Below are positions 37,739 through 47,457 of a stretch of 64,000 nucleotides of DNA, piece after piece. Every line of letters begins with the position of its first letter. Position 1 is the first letter of the stretch. The stretch lies in assembly GCA_903884235.1 (NCBI GenBank), contig CAISEB010000024.1, forward strand, positions 94,308 through 158,307, in the 5' to 3' direction. This DNA is from an uncultured Pseudomonadota bacterium. GTDB lineage: Bacteria > Pseudomonadota > Gammaproteobacteria > Steroidobacterales > Steroidobacteraceae. Below the pieces are notes generated by a model. The model saw only the letters and a list, made by a program, of their open reading frames with translations. It ran no database searches and had not been told where the DNA came from. Made by a program: the position numbers and the translations under genes.

Positions 37739-38539
37739 TCAGGAACGGGTGACGAGGCGCGCCTCGGCGAGGTTGCGATCGTAGCCGAGCGCCGCGTAGC
37801 GCAGGAAGCATTCGAGCGCGATGAAGAAGCAGAACAGGAAGCCCTGCGCACCGCCGGTGAAGCCGAGGCGGAACACGTACATCCTGAGGAAGATCGCGCT
37901 CGCCGAGACCATGCCGCGCAGGATCCCGCCACGCTTGCCGGCGCGGGCGCGCTTGATCGCGCCGAGCTGGACGTAGCCGGCGAGCTTCTGCAGGCAGCCG
38001 TACACGGTCTCGCGCGAGTGGTGCAGCAGCCGCGCGCGGAAGCAATGGTCGCGCGCGACCGGGCCGGCCAGCACCGGCTGCTCGTGCACGATGCCCTCGA
38101 AGCGCAGCAGCAGGTCCGTCCGGAACAGCCGCGGCACGCCGCTGACCGGCCGCATGTGGCGGAGCGTGCGCCCGAACGCCACCTCGCACCAGGCGATGCG
38201 CCCGACGCCGAGGTCGCGGTCGGCGATGGCGGCGAGGATCTCCTCGCGCAGCGCCGGCGTGATGGTCTCGTCCGCGTCGAGGAAGAAGACGTAGTCCTCG
38301 CGCACCTCGGCGAGCAGGCGGTTGCGCTGCTCCGCGAAGCCGGCCCAGTCCGGATAGCGATGCACCTCGGCGCCGAGCCCGGCGGCGATCTCGCAGGTGC
38401 GGTCGGAACTGCCGCTGTCGGCGATGATGATCCGGTCGGCGAAGGCGGCGCTCGCGAGGCACCCGGCGATGCGGCGCTCCTCATTGAGCGTCAGCACGCC
38501 GATGCACAGCGTCGGCCGGCGCACCGGTTCAGCCGGCAT
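37739..38539 (-). CDS. glycosyltransferase family 2, WaaE/KdtX-like
   Basis: GT-A fold glycosyltransferase of 266 residues, of the kind that adds heptose or glucose to lipopolysaccharide core. LCIGVLTLNEERRIAGCL, RIIIADSGSSDRTCEIA and FFLDADETITPALREEI hold the nucleotide-sugar and DxD metal sites. The C-terminal half has hydrophobic stretches such as GFLFCFFIALECFLRYAALG. It starts inside the end of the neighbouring glycosyltransferase gene (11-base overlap), so both belong to one unit. Confidence 0.88.
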   Translation of the reverse strand: MPAEPVRRPTLCIGVLTLNEERRIAGCLASAAFADRIIIADSGSSDRTCEIAAGLGAEVHRYPDWAGFAEQRNRLLAEVREDYVFFLDADETITPALREEILAAIADRDLGVGRIAWCEVAFGRTLRHMRPVSGVPRLFRTDLLLRFEGIVHEQPVLAGPVARDHCFRARLLHHSRETVYGCLQKLAGYVQLGAIKRARAGKRGGILRGMVSASAIFLRMYVFRLGFTGGAQGFLFCFFIALECFLRYAALGYDRNLAEARLVTRS

Positions 38540-39455
38540 GCCCGCTCCAGTGCAGTAACCCGAACCAGCGACCGAGCATCCGTGCCAGCAGGCGCCGATT
38601 GAAGATCAGTGCCCGGAACGGCAGCGCGAGCGCGGTGGTCGCGAGCGTCGCCCAGTACAGGCGCCGCGCCGCCAGGCGCGAGCGGTGCTTGAGCGCGTAG
38701 GTCAGCTTCGACTGCGCGTGGTGATAGCCCCGCCAGTACTCGCCGCGCCAGGGCTTGGCGCCGCGGACCGAGCCACGGTTGCGGTGCATCGCGACGACCG
38801 CGGGGACGAGCACCATCGGCAGGCGCGCCTGGAACAGGCGCAGGCACAAGTCGTCGTCCTCGTAATAAAGGAAGAAGTCCTCGTCGAAGAACCCGGCCGC
38901 GCCGCAGCGCTCCCGGCGCAGCAGCATCGCGGCACCGGTGAGGAAGCCGACGCACAGCGGGCCGTCCGCGGCCGGGCCCCGCGAACGCCACAGGGTCCGC
39001 GGCCAGCGGTAGTTGATGTCCGGGCGCCCGCTCGCGGAGACGAGCTGCGGCGCGAGCATCGCCGCCTCCGGCATCGCCTGGGCGTGCCGCACGAGTTCGG
39101 CGAGCCCCGCCGCCGGCAGCTCGCAGTCCGGGTTGATCAGGAGTGCGAACGGCGTCGTGGTGGCTTCAAGCGCGCGGTTGTTCGCCGCGCCGAAGCCGAG
39201 GTTGCGGCCATGCTCGAGCACCCCGGCGTGCGGCCAGCGCCGGCGCGCGGCGTCCGCCGTGCCGTCGCCGCTGCCGTTGTCGGAGATGAACACGTGGGGG
39301 CAGGCGCCGAGCAGCGGATCCAGCGCCGCCAGGCAGTGGGCGCTGTTGTAGGTGACGACGATGACCGTCACTTCGGCGAGCAGCTCGAGCGGGGCCTGGA
39401 CCCCGGCACCGGTCGGTGCGGGCGCCACGGGGCCCGGGGTGGACTCCCGCGTCAC
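38529..39455 (-). CDS. glycosyltransferase family 2, rhamnosyltransferase-like
   Basis: 308 residues. TVIVVTYNSAHCLAALDPLL, FISDNGSGDGTADAARR and LINPDCELPAAGL form the GT-A nucleotide-sugar site (metal motif NPD). FFLYYEDDDLCLRLFQARL and GFLTGAAMLLRRE are typical of rhamnosyl- and galactofuranosyl-transferases. The annotated start is GTG. It probably acts in cell-surface glycan assembly together with the downstream glycosyltransferase. Confidence 0.85.
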   Translation of the reverse strand: MTRESTPGPVAPAPTGAGVQAPLELLAEVTVIVVTYNSAHCLAALDPLLGACPHVFISDNGSGDGTADAARRRWPHAGVLEHGRNLGFGAANNRALEATTTPFALLINPDCELPAAGLAELVRHAQAMPEAAMLAPQLVSASGRPDINYRWPRTLWRSRGPAADGPLCVGFLTGAAMLLRRERCGAAGFFDEDFFLYYEDDDLCLRLFQARLPMVLVPAVVAMHRNRGSVRGAKPWRGEYWRGYHHAQSKLTYALKHRSRLAARRLYWATLATTALALPFRALIFNRRLLARMLGRWFGLLHWSGHAG

Positions 39456-39694
39456 GCGCGGTTCCGGCAGGCGCGGCGGATCTCGACCGGGATCGGACAG
39501 GGGAACCGCATGGCGGGAGGGACCGTCGGTGTAGGGCGGGAGGTGGACTCGGGACTCATTTTAGCAGGCCGGGCGGGCTGCGGCGGCGCGTGCCGATGCG
39601 ACGAAGCGTGCGCGACGCCCGACCGGCCGTGCGCACGCCTGGAACCCGACTCCCTCGGCGCGGTCGGAATGACGACTGCCAAGGAGGACTGCCG

Positions 39695-40381
39695 ATGCCC
39701 GCGACCCGCCCCCGCCGCTTTGCCGAGTCCCGCGGCCTCGCGCTCTTCCTCGCGCTGATGTTCGTGTTCCGCTCGGCCTGGGCGGACTGGATGGTGGTCC
39801 CGTCCGGGTCCATGAACCCGACGATCATCGAAGGGGATCGCGTGCTCGTCGACAAGCATGCATTCGGACTGCGCGTGCCGTTCACGACCACGCGCCTCAC
39901 CCGCGGCGAGGATCCGGCACGCGGCGACATCGTGGTGTTCGACTCGCCGAGGGACGGCACGACGCTGATCAAGCGCGTGGCCGCGATCCCCGGCGACACG
40001 ATCGCACTCGACGGCGAGCGCCTCATCGTCAACGGCGTCATGGCCCGCTACGCGGCGACCGACGGGCACGCGACCGACGCGTTGCCGGCCCGGACGCGCG
40101 AGGCCGCCCCGCTCGCGCTCCTCGAGTCCGGCCTCTCGGCACCCCACCGCATCCTGCTGCTGCCCGGCCGTCCAGCGCCCTCGACGATGGCGCCGCTGAC
40201 GGTGCCGGACGGGATGTATTTCATGCTCGGCGACAACCGCGACAACAGCGCCGACTCGCGCTACATCGGCTTCGTGCCGCGCGACCGGATCGTCGGCCGG
40301 GCACGGCACGTCGCGCTGTCGCTCGATCCGGACGACTACTACCTGCCGCGGCTCTCGCGCACCCTGCGCTCGCTCGACTGA
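39695..40381 (+). CDS. lepB: signal peptidase I
   Basis: Membrane protease that removes signal peptides. 228 residues. One N-terminal membrane segment (GLALFLALMFVFRSAWADW) precedes the catalytic serine in VVPSGSMNPTI (Ser39); the lysine is Lys93 in TTLIKRVAAIPGD. Box E GDNRDNSADSRYIGFVP is present. Ribosome binding site AAGGAGG fixes the ATG at 39695. It is shorter than the E. coli enzyme and has a single anchor. Confidence 0.95.
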   Translation: MPATRPRRFAESRGLALFLALMFVFRSAWADWMVVPSGSMNPTIIEGDRVLVDKHAFGLRVPFTTTRLTRGEDPARGDIVVFDSPRDGTTLIKRVAAIPGDTIALDGERLIVNGVMARYAATDGHATDALPARTREAAPLALLESGLSAPHRILLLPGRPAPSTMAPLTVPDGMYFMLGDNRDNSADSRYIGFVPRDRIVGRARHVALSLDPDDYYLPRLSRTLRSLD

Positions 40382-40729
40382 GGCGATGACCACGGCCGGC
40401 GCCAGCCCGGACGGTGCCGGCGCCGCTCGGGCCGCAGGCGGGGGGACCGCCAGTCGGCCTTCGTAAGGCGTTCAGGCCGCGAGGCGGGCGCGAAGCCCGG
40501 GCCGAGGCACGAGTCGCCGACCCTCAGCCGCCCCGCCGCGACCCGACCGCCGTCCTGGGCGGTCCGTCGATCCAACCGCGGCGACGCCGGGGCATCCCCT
40601 GCCCGAGCCGGGATTTCGATGGCCGGCGGCGGCGACCAGGCCCGGAACCGACGGGTCGTGCTCCAATTCAGGTACTCATCAGGCCGTTTCAGGAATCCCT
40701 CAGGACTCGGACGGGCGTCGGGCGGCACC
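40382..40729. other. intergenic region, no gene seen
   Basis: GC-rich sequence between lepB and the broken secreted-protein gene. A GGCGCC-containing inverted repeat occurs shortly after lepB (about 40398-40425), which may help end transcription. No convincing coding frame. Confidence 0.4.
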
Positions 40730-41455
40730 GTGGCAGCACCTGCCCGCCACCCCGAGGACCTCGCCCTGAAACGCCGCCACCCGCACTGGTGCCGTCGCGC
40801 CCTCGCCGTGCTTGCCCTCGCCGGCGCCCCGCTGGCCACGGCCGGCCCGGCGTGCCAGCAATCGCCCTCGGCGCCGCACTACACCTAGCTCGCCTACTGG
40901 GCCTGGTCGCTGGGCGCGAGCGCCCGCCAGCAGGTCGGCCACAACGACTTCGTCGCCCTCCCCGACGGCACCCCGAGCAACGGCGACGGGTCGCCCGGCA
41001 ACCCGGTGATCTACACGGGCAGCGGCCGCTTCAGCGTCGGCGCCGGGACCACGCTCGTGCTGCCGCTGTCGATGTGGCTGGGCGAGGCCTACACCCGGGC
41101 CTCGGTGACCGCCGACGACGACCCCTCGCAGCCGCCGAAGGCGCTCTTCACCGGCCAGGTGGTGGCCCTCGAGGTCGACGGACACACGCGGGTCGACAGC
41201 GCCCGGCAGGGGCTCGGCTGCCAGGACATGGAGGCGGCGTACTTCGACGAGGCGATTCGCTACCACCCGGCCGAGTATCGGTACACGAACGATCGCGGCA
41301 TCGACGTCGATGCCTCCGCCGCGATCTGGGTGCAGGGGCGCGCCACGATCATCGCGCCGCTCGCACCCGGCCGACACACGATCCACCGCAGCGTCGACAC
41401 GCTGGCTGGCTGGGGCTACGACAACCGCTGGACGGTGACCGTCACCGGACACTGA
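40730..41455 (+). pseudogene. secreted protein split by an in-frame TAG
   Basis: Two consecutive frames in the same register are divided only by TAG at 40886-40888. The first holds a signal peptide (CRRALAVLALAGAPLATAGP), the second a 180-residue domain (SLGASARQQVGHNDFVALP, VIYTGSGRFSVGAGTTLVLP and WGYDNRWTVTVTGH at the end). The body looks like a beta-rich secreted domain of unknown family. The start is uncertain (GTG at 40730 or nearby). Either a recent nonsense mutation or a base-calling error explains it; the domain downstream looks intact. Confidence 0.6.
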
Positions 41456-41623
41456 GGGACCCGGATCCGGATCCTGCGTCGCCTCATGGACGGGGCGATG
41501 GGTGGACGCCCGGTGAACGAGCGCGCCGGCGATGGCATAGGGAAGTCCGCCGCCGGCGCAATTTGAAGGCGCGCAATGCCGCCACCGGCCGCGCCGGGGT
41601 TGGCGGCGGTCTCAGGCCGCGCC

Positions 41624-42013
41624 CTAGAAGTGGATGCGGTCATCGGCGCCGAAGAACCGCCGGCCGAGCGCAACCAGTTCGGCGTCGTGCGGATGATCGA
41701 GCGTCTCCACCGCCTTGATCCGGACCGCGAGCGCCGGATGGTGCTCGTCGATGAAGTGCTTGAGCTCCATGCGCGCGGTGCCGGGTCCCGTCAGCAGGAT
41801 CGCGCCGAAATCCGCCAGCGCCGCCACCACCCGCCCGAAGTAGTCGCGGTCGACGCCGTGATGGCCGCTGCCGGGCACGTTCGCCGTGTGCTGCAGGTGC
41901 CGACCCGCGCCCGCCGCGTGCAGCACGACCGGCGCATCGGCCGCTGCTGCGAACGGGAAGATCTTCGCGTCGCGATGGTCCAGCCAGACGATCGCGTGAA
42001 AGCGTTCGCCCAT
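41624..42013 (-). CDS. eRF1-like translational machinery family protein
   Basis: 129 residues. It begins MGERFHAIVWLDHRDAKIFP and contains DRDYFGRVVAALADFGAILL, GPGTARMELKHFIDEHHPAL and VETLDHPHDAELVALGRRFF. This matches a short family often named translational machinery protein, related to archaeal eRF1 domain 2. The molecular role is not known. It appears to be monocistronic. Confidence 0.75.
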   Translation of the reverse strand: MGERFHAIVWLDHRDAKIFPFAAAADAPVVLHAAGAGRHLQHTANVPGSGHHGVDRDYFGRVVAALADFGAILLTGPGTARMELKHFIDEHHPALAVRIKAVETLDHPHDAELVALGRRFFGADDRIHF

Positions 42014-42151
42014 GTGCGTCCCCGGTCGTTGACTGCAACCAGCATGGGCGCCGTGCCGCCGCGCGTCTGTAGGTAGCCGCCGGCGCCATGCGTCGCGAAT
42101 GCCCGTGCGGCGCGGCGTCCTGTGTGCGCCAGCGCACCGAGGGGACGGCGG

Positions 42152-43468
42152 CTAGGCGACCGGGGCGGCCCCGGCCGCGGCGATCTCCGCGCGCACCTCG
42201 GCATCGAGCTCGGGGCTCGGCTGGCCGTCGAGGGTCCCCGACACCCGCTCCGGCACGAACAGCAGCACCGGCAGGATCATCGCGTACACCGCCGTCGTGC
42301 ACAGCACGCAGTAGAGGAAGCCGCGGCCGGGGAACGCGTTGTAGATCCACGCGCCGAGCAGGTCGCCCGCCCGGTACGACAGCTGGTACGCACCCGCCAC
42401 GAGCATCATCAGCGTGCCCTGCAGTCCCGGCGGGCAGGAGCGCATCGCGAGGTCGCAGATCGCCGCGTAGATCACGCCCCCCATCATGCCGATCGGCACC
42501 GCGAGCAGCAGCGCGGACTGCACCGTGTGGACGAGCGCGAGCGGCAGCATCTGCGGGATCGCGATGATCGCGCCCCACCACAGCAGCTTCTTCAGCGTGA
42601 CGCGCTTGCACAAGTACCCGTAGGCCAGGTACATCGGCAGGAATGAGATCAGGAAGATCGCGTACCAGGCCGCGTACGCGGTGTCCGATGCCTGCAGCTC
42701 GTTGGTCAGGTAGTACTGCAGCGGCGTATTGGACCCCGGCGAGAACTGGAACATCAGCATGATCAGCACGGGCGGGTAGATGGCCCGGTGCCTGAGCAGG
42801 CGGCGCACGTCGGCGACGAAGCCCGCGCCCTGCGCGGGCGGCAGGTCGTAGGCATGGCTGAACACGGCCGGCGGCTTCCACAGGCCGAGCGCCGCGAGCG
42901 CGAGCGTGAACAGCGCCACGACGACGAAGATCTGGCTCGGCGTCAGCAGCTCGGTGAGGTACCCGGCCGCGAGCGCGCCACCGGCCTGCGGGAGCGTCTG
43001 CACGACGTTCCACAGCGCACTGAGGCGCCCGGACATCAGCTTTTCCTGGGCGACGAGGGCGAGCAGCCCCTGGTAGGCCGCGGCGACGAAGCGGAACAGC
43101 ACCATCACGAGCAGCATGCCGAAGACCAGCCGCCAGTAGCTGAGGCGCGAGAACGCCAGCTACAGGAACACCGCCGCGCTCAGCGGCAGGAACAGCAGGA
43201 AGTGGCCCCGGTCCCTGAGCCCGAACGGGCTCCACAGGTCGCGCGCGAAGCCGAACACGACGGCGAGGTAGGCCGGCACCGCGATGATCAGGCGGAACGT
43301 CGAGACCTCCGTCGCGCTCGCGTGCAGCTGGTTCTTCAGCATGTACGACGTCGCGATGTCGAGCATGTACTGGTCCGGCAGGACCAGGTACAGCAGCAGG
43401 GTCACCGGCGCGAAGTACGCGTAGACGCGGGCCGTCGAGTCCGTTCGAGCGTCAGCGGCATTCACCAT
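42152..43468 (-). pseudogene. MFS transporter interrupted by an in-frame TAG
   Basis: The N-terminal frame (MVNAADARTDSTARVYAYFA, with the DQYMLDIATSYMLKNQLHAS and VFGFARDLWSPFG stretches) stops at TAG 43160-43162 after LSAAVFL. The same frame continues at once (LAFSRLSYWRLVFGMLLVMV) for about 335 residues of membrane protein, ending at 42152. The whole would be about 438 residues with about 12 membrane segments, a normal major facilitator of the BT1/PAT-like kind. Apart from the single TAG it looks intact, so a recent nonsense mutation, readthrough or a sequence error are all possible. Substrate unknown. Confidence 0.7.
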
Positions 43469-43563
43469 GCGATCGTCCGTGTAGGCAGCCGGATCATCCT
43501 GGCAGCGGGCGAGGCGCATGCGCGCGCCCATTCAGGCGGGGCGGCGCGCGCCGCCACCGCCGG

Positions 43564-44166
43564 TCAGGGGATCGGACGGCGGAAGTTGCCCGTCGGCACC
43601 TTGCCGAGCAGGCACATGTTGAAGGGACTGGCCCGCCCGCCGTGGTACGGCTCGTGGAAGCCGCGGGTCCGCAGGATCTCGCTGGTCGAGTCCGCGTACG
43701 TCAGCGTGATCGTGATCCACTTCTCCTCGGAGAAGCCGTCGAACAGCACCTTCGCCCGATCGAGCTCGATGATGCCCTTGATGCCGTGATCGGCGTTCGG
43801 CGGGCCGACGAGGCGTGTCAGGACCGGCTCGGCCTGACCTTCTACGCCGAAGGTGAGCGCCGTGATCGGCGCACGCGGGATACGCTTGCCATCGACGACA
43901 TCGAAGGTGCCGGCCGTGTAGCCGGCGACGCGCGTGTCGCCCTGCCACACCTCGTCGATGTTGATGTCCCAGACGACGTGGGGATTCGCGCGATTGAGGT
44001 GGTTGCCGATGATCATGAAGCCGCAGACCCCGGACTTGCCGTTGCGGTCATTCGCATCGCTCCACTGCAGGTAGACGTCATCGTTGAGGGTGATGACGTC
44101 CGCCGCGCGGGCGAGCGATGGAACCGCCGCCAGCAGCAGGATCAACCAGGGCCGAATCGCAGGCAT
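43564..44166 (-). CDS. secreted protein of unknown function (200 aa)
   Basis: A signal peptide (MPAIRPWLILLLAAVPSLARA) is followed by a beta-rich sequence: ADVITLNDDVYLQWSDAND, GVCGFMIIGNHLNRANPHVV and VVWDINIDEVWQGDTRVAGY. Two cysteines, at about 48 and 185, could form a disulfide. I do not recognise the family. It lies upstream of the broken MFS gene on the same strand, 96 bases away. Confidence 0.75.
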   Translation of the reverse strand: MPAIRPWLILLLAAVPSLARAADVITLNDDVYLQWSDANDRNGKSGVCGFMIIGNHLNRANPHVVWDINIDEVWQGDTRVAGYTAGTFDVVDGKRIPRAPITALTFGVEGQAEPVLTRLVGPPNADHGIKGIIELDRAKVLFDGFSEEKWITITLTYADSTSEILRTRGFHEPYHGGRASPFNMCLLGKVPTGNFRRPIP

Positions 44167-44422
44167 CGCATCCCCCCCGCCTTGCCGCGCACGAGCCTAG
44201 CATCGCACGGCCAGCTGCGCACCCGGGCGCCCGCGCGCAGTGACGGCCGGCGCGAATGCCGGGCCGTCCTGTGCGGTCGCGACCACACCACCCGGGCTGC
44301 GGGCGGACTAGAATCACGGCATCGTCCCGCCGGCACGGCCATCGGGCGAGCATCGAGATGGCATCGCGACGGCGGATGCCGGCACGCGACGCCTCCCCAG
44401 CCGACGCAGGAAACACGTCCTC

Positions 44423-44986
44423 ATGGCCCACCACGAGCAGAGCGGATTCAGCGCCTACGACGACTCGCCCGACAACCCCGCGGTGGCGGACGTGGTCGAG
44501 CGCAACATCCGCACGATCCTGCGCCTGCGGGCGCGCGCGGCGCTCGAGCGCTCGGTCCAGGAGCGGATCGCGGATGCGATCACGGACTTCTCCGGGCGGA
44601 TGGCCTTCGTCTACTTCCACGTCGGCTGGTTCGGCGCCTGGCTGCTCGTGAACACCGGCCGGTTCGGAATCGCACCATTCGATCCGTATCCGTACGGGCT
44701 GCTGACGATGATCGTCTCGCTCGAGGCGATCTTCCTGTCGACGTTCGTGCTGATCAGCCAGAGCCGGCTCGGCGAGGAGTCCGATCGGCGTGCCGACCTC
44801 GACCTGCACATCGGCCTGCTGTCGGAAGCCGAGCTCACCCGTGCGCTGCGGATGCTGCGGGCGATCCAGGACAAGCTGGGTATCGAGGATGACGAGCCGG
44901 AGGAACTCGCGGACTTCGCGATCAAGACCAATCCCGAGGACGTGCTGTCGGAGCTCGAGCGGCTGCGCAAACGGCGTACGCGCTAG
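44423..44986 (+). CDS. DUF1003 membrane protein
   Basis: 187 residues. DUF1003 signature: RMAFVYFHVGWFGAWLLVNT, FDPYPYGLLTMIVSLEAIFL and STFVLISQSR, giving two membrane helices. The C-terminal half is charged (ADLDLHIGLLSEAELTRALR). Family role unknown. A weak AGGA ribosome binding site precedes the ATG. The 3' end overlaps the opposing gene by 4 bases. Confidence 0.9.
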   Translation: MAHHEQSGFSAYDDSPDNPAVADVVERNIRTILRLRARAALERSVQERIADAITDFSGRMAFVYFHVGWFGAWLLVNTGRFGIAPFDPYPYGLLTMIVSLEAIFLSTFVLISQSRLGEESDRRADLDLHIGLLSEAELTRALRMLRAIQDKLGIEDDEPEELADFAIKTNPEDVLSELERLRKRRTR

Positions 44987-45330
44987 CCGCCGGGCGGCTG
45001 CCGCGCAAGGCAGCGCTCCTTGATCATCGGGGCGACCCGCTCGATGGGACCGGTGTCCCCGGCGGCCAGGCGCAGGAGCTCGGCGATGGTCACGTTGTCG
45101 GCGATGACCACCCAGGAACAATCACAGAACGATCGTGCGGACGCGGCGGGCTCGCCGCGCGCGGAGCCGCGGTTCACGCAGCCATCGACGTAGCCGGTCT
45201 GCAGGCCGCGCACCACGTCCGTCAGGGTCGGTGCCGCCGCCGGCGACTCGGCCCGCGCGCCTCCGGGCGCGATCGCGCCGAGGACGAGGACCACCATCGA
45301 GGCGAGCACAACGGTCCCCGCGGGGTTCAT
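44983..45330 (-). CDS. small secreted cysteine-containing protein
   Basis: 115 residues from the ATG at 45330. A signal peptide (MNPAGTVVLASMVVLVLGAI, cleaved near ARA) is followed by a short helical domain with four cysteines: GYVDGCVNRGS, RSFCDCSWVVIADN and ERCLARQ. The cysteine count suggests two disulfides in the periplasm. Family not recognised. The longer upstream frame has no signal peptide. Confidence 0.6.
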   Translation of the reverse strand: MNPAGTVVLASMVVLVLGAIAPGGARAESPAAAPTLTDVVRGLQTGYVDGCVNRGSARGEPAASARSFCDCSWVVIADNVTIAELLRLAAGDTGPIERVAPMIKERCLARQPPGG

Positions 45331-45813
45331 GCTCGAATGCTCCGGTCGTTGCGAGGCTGGAGGGCGGCGCCGGGCGCGCGACCGAAGGCAAGTCCCTGTC
45401 TCGGCCACGATTCCGCCCTGCGTGCGCCGAGCTTACCGCAGGCGGCTGCGCCGGCGATCGGCCGGGGCGACGCCCTGCCTGCACGATCCATGCGAGCGAC
45501 TCCGCCGCGACCCAACGGCCGAAGGGCAGCCCGCCGTTGCGCCGGCGCGCCGACCCGGCCGCCTTTCTCTGCCGAGCCGCGCCGCGCGTTCGGCGATCGC
45601 GAACCCACCGAGCAGACCCACGGCGAGAGAGCGCATCTATCTGGGCATGGACGCCCCGCGTCGGGTGTCGCGGGATCCCCGACGCCGTGCGGCCGCCCGC
45701 GACCGTCGCGTCGCGAACCTCGCTGCGCTCGAGGGACCCCTTACGGGCGCGGGCGAAGCCCTGCCCTTCGCCGCCGCGCGTCGCGGCACCCGTTCGAGGT
45801 GCGGCCACGCGCC
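45331..45813. other. intergenic region, no gene seen
   Basis: All frames here are arginine- and proline-rich and look like GC-driven chance frames. No repeat, RNA gene or hairpin terminator was recognised. Confidence 0.5.
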
Positions 45814-46620
45814 TCAGCAGTGCGCGCTCAGGCCCTCATCCACGACGCGTGCGCGGTGCACCAACGCAGGCCAAGGCGCCCGGACGCGAATCGTCGCGGG
45901 GGTGGCGGACAACAGCCGTTCCGACTCCCGCGCGATAACCCCGTAGCACTCGCAGGCCTGCGCCTCCAGCCCGTTCCGGTCGAGCACCATGATGTGCCCA
46001 CGCGAGTACTGGATCAGGCCGCAGGACTGCAGCCTGCCGGCGGCCTCGGTGACGCCCTCGCGCCGCACGCCGAGCATGTTCGCGATCGACTCCTGCGTCA
46101 TCGCGAGCTGGCTGGAATCGATGCGGTCGAGGCTCAGCAACAGCAGCCGGCAGAGTTGCTGCGCGATCGAATGGTGACGGTTGCACGCCGCCGTCTGCGC
46201 GATCTGCGTCATCGCCGCCTGCGTGAAGCGCAGGATGAGCATCTGCAGTGACCCGCCGAGGGCGAACTGGCGCTGGATGACCGCTCGCGGCACTCGGTAT
46301 GCCCAGCCCGCGCTCTTGACCACGGCACGACGCGGCATGGTGTTGCCGCCGAGGAACAGGGCCACCCCGACCACGCCGTCGTTGCCGACGATCGCGATCT
46401 CCGCCGAGGCCCCGTCCATCAGCACGTGGACCATCGAGACGATGGCGGTCGTCGGGAAGTAGGCGAATTCGAGTGGCGCACCGGATTCGTACAGCACGTC
46501 GCCGATCCGCAGGTAGATCGGCTTGAGTACCGGCTCGATCCGCGCGAATTCGGTCGGAGGAAACTGCGCGATGAGGCGGTTTTCGCGCGGCGCACCGAGC
46601 GGCGAATCGTTCGAGGGCAT
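45814..46620 (-). CDS. Crp/Fnr-family transcriptional regulator
   Basis: About 268 residues. The cyclic-nucleotide-binding-like fold runs from residue 30 (YLRIGDVLYESGAPLEFAYF, EIAIVGNDGVVGVALFLGG). The DNA-binding helix-turn-helix is SQLAMTQESIANMLGVRREG, followed by VTEAAGRLQ. There is no N-terminal cysteine cluster, so it is unlikely to sense oxygen by an FNR-type Fe-S centre. Start taken at the ATG (46620); a GTG four codons upstream (46632) is possible. The target genes are unknown. Confidence 0.85.
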   Translation of the reverse strand: MPSNDSPLGAPRENRLIAQFPPTEFARIEPVLKPIYLRIGDVLYESGAPLEFAYFPTTAIVSMVHVLMDGASAEIAIVGNDGVVGVALFLGGNTMPRRAVVKSAGWAYRVPRAVIQRQFALGGSLQMLILRFTQAAMTQIAQTAACNRHHSIAQQLCRLLLLSLDRIDSSQLAMTQESIANMLGVRREGVTEAAGRLQSCGLIQYSRGHIMVLDRNGLEAQACECYGVIARESERLLSATPATIRVRAPWPALVHRARVVDEGLSAHC

Positions 46621-47024
46621 CGGGTGATTCACGTCGTGCGCTCCTGCATTGCGTGTGTACGAGACCGTACACGCATATCCAGCGTAACGCATCGCACCAA
46701 AAGCGAGGTGCGCCACCGCACCGACGGTCGAATTAGGGCCCTGCATCCCGCCCGATCGACGACACGCGCAGGCGATCCTCGCCGCCGCGTTGCCTCGCCA
46801 CACGCGCCACGGCCACGGCGCCTGACCGGCGGGTATGCCGGGTCCCGCGATCGCGATGAGGTATTGCGAACACCGACCCTCCGCGCGACGCCGAGACCAG
46901 AACCCGTCCGGATGAAGGCCAGCGCAGCTTGAGCAATTGCCTTGCACCGTTCGCTACCGTACGGAAGGATCATCCCTGCAATCGCTAGCCTCGCGGCCGT
47001 TGAAATCATTGGACGAGGGGCGCG

Positions 47025-47201
47025 ATGCAAAAGACCAATGACGCCACCTGGCTGGCATTCGAGGCGCTGGCCAAGGCCTATCCGCACGACGAAGGGGTGC
47101 GCCTGACCGCCGACCTCGCGCGTTGGCTTCTGGAGGAACGGCGGCGGGCCGGGCTGGCGATACCTGAGGCCATGGAGAAGGTCGTCAGGAAAGTGGGCTA
47201 G
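47025..47201 (+). CDS. small helical protein (58 aa), paralog of a decayed copy
   Basis: Frame encodes MQKTNDATWLAFEALAKAYP, HDEGVRLTADLARWLLEERR and ends RRAGLAIPEAMEKVVRKVG. It is preceded by GAGG about 10 bases upstream. A degenerate copy of the same reading frame lies at 53610-53769, with TWLAFEA-like, YPHDDGVR and QRAKLP matches, showing that this short frame was conserved long enough to be a gene. Family not recognised; predicted to be two helices. Confidence 0.6.
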   Translation: MQKTNDATWLAFEALAKAYPHDEGVRLTADLARWLLEERRRAGLAIPEAMEKVVRKVG

Positions 47202-47457
47202 CGCCTGCCGATCCGGCCGCGCGACTCGAACCGAGCTGCACGCCACACAACCTCGCCCGTGCTCGAGACGACGGATCGCGACGGCAGTTGGCGCGCACGC
47301 ACGCCCCTGTTGGCCTGCCGTGTGCCGAGGCGCCCGGACGACCATCCGATCGGCATGCCGACTGCGGATCGCGGCGCAAGGCGAACAGGCCCGATTCGAT
47401 CGGCGCCGATGTGCCCGGCCATTGCGGTCCCGGACTGCTCGCAATCCGCTGCGGGCG

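Noticed and set aside
40880..43165. Genome-wide recoding of TAG as an amino acid
   Set aside because: Two genes carry in-frame TAG, but other genes in the window end properly with TAG (17857, 19933), so individual mutations or errors are more likely.
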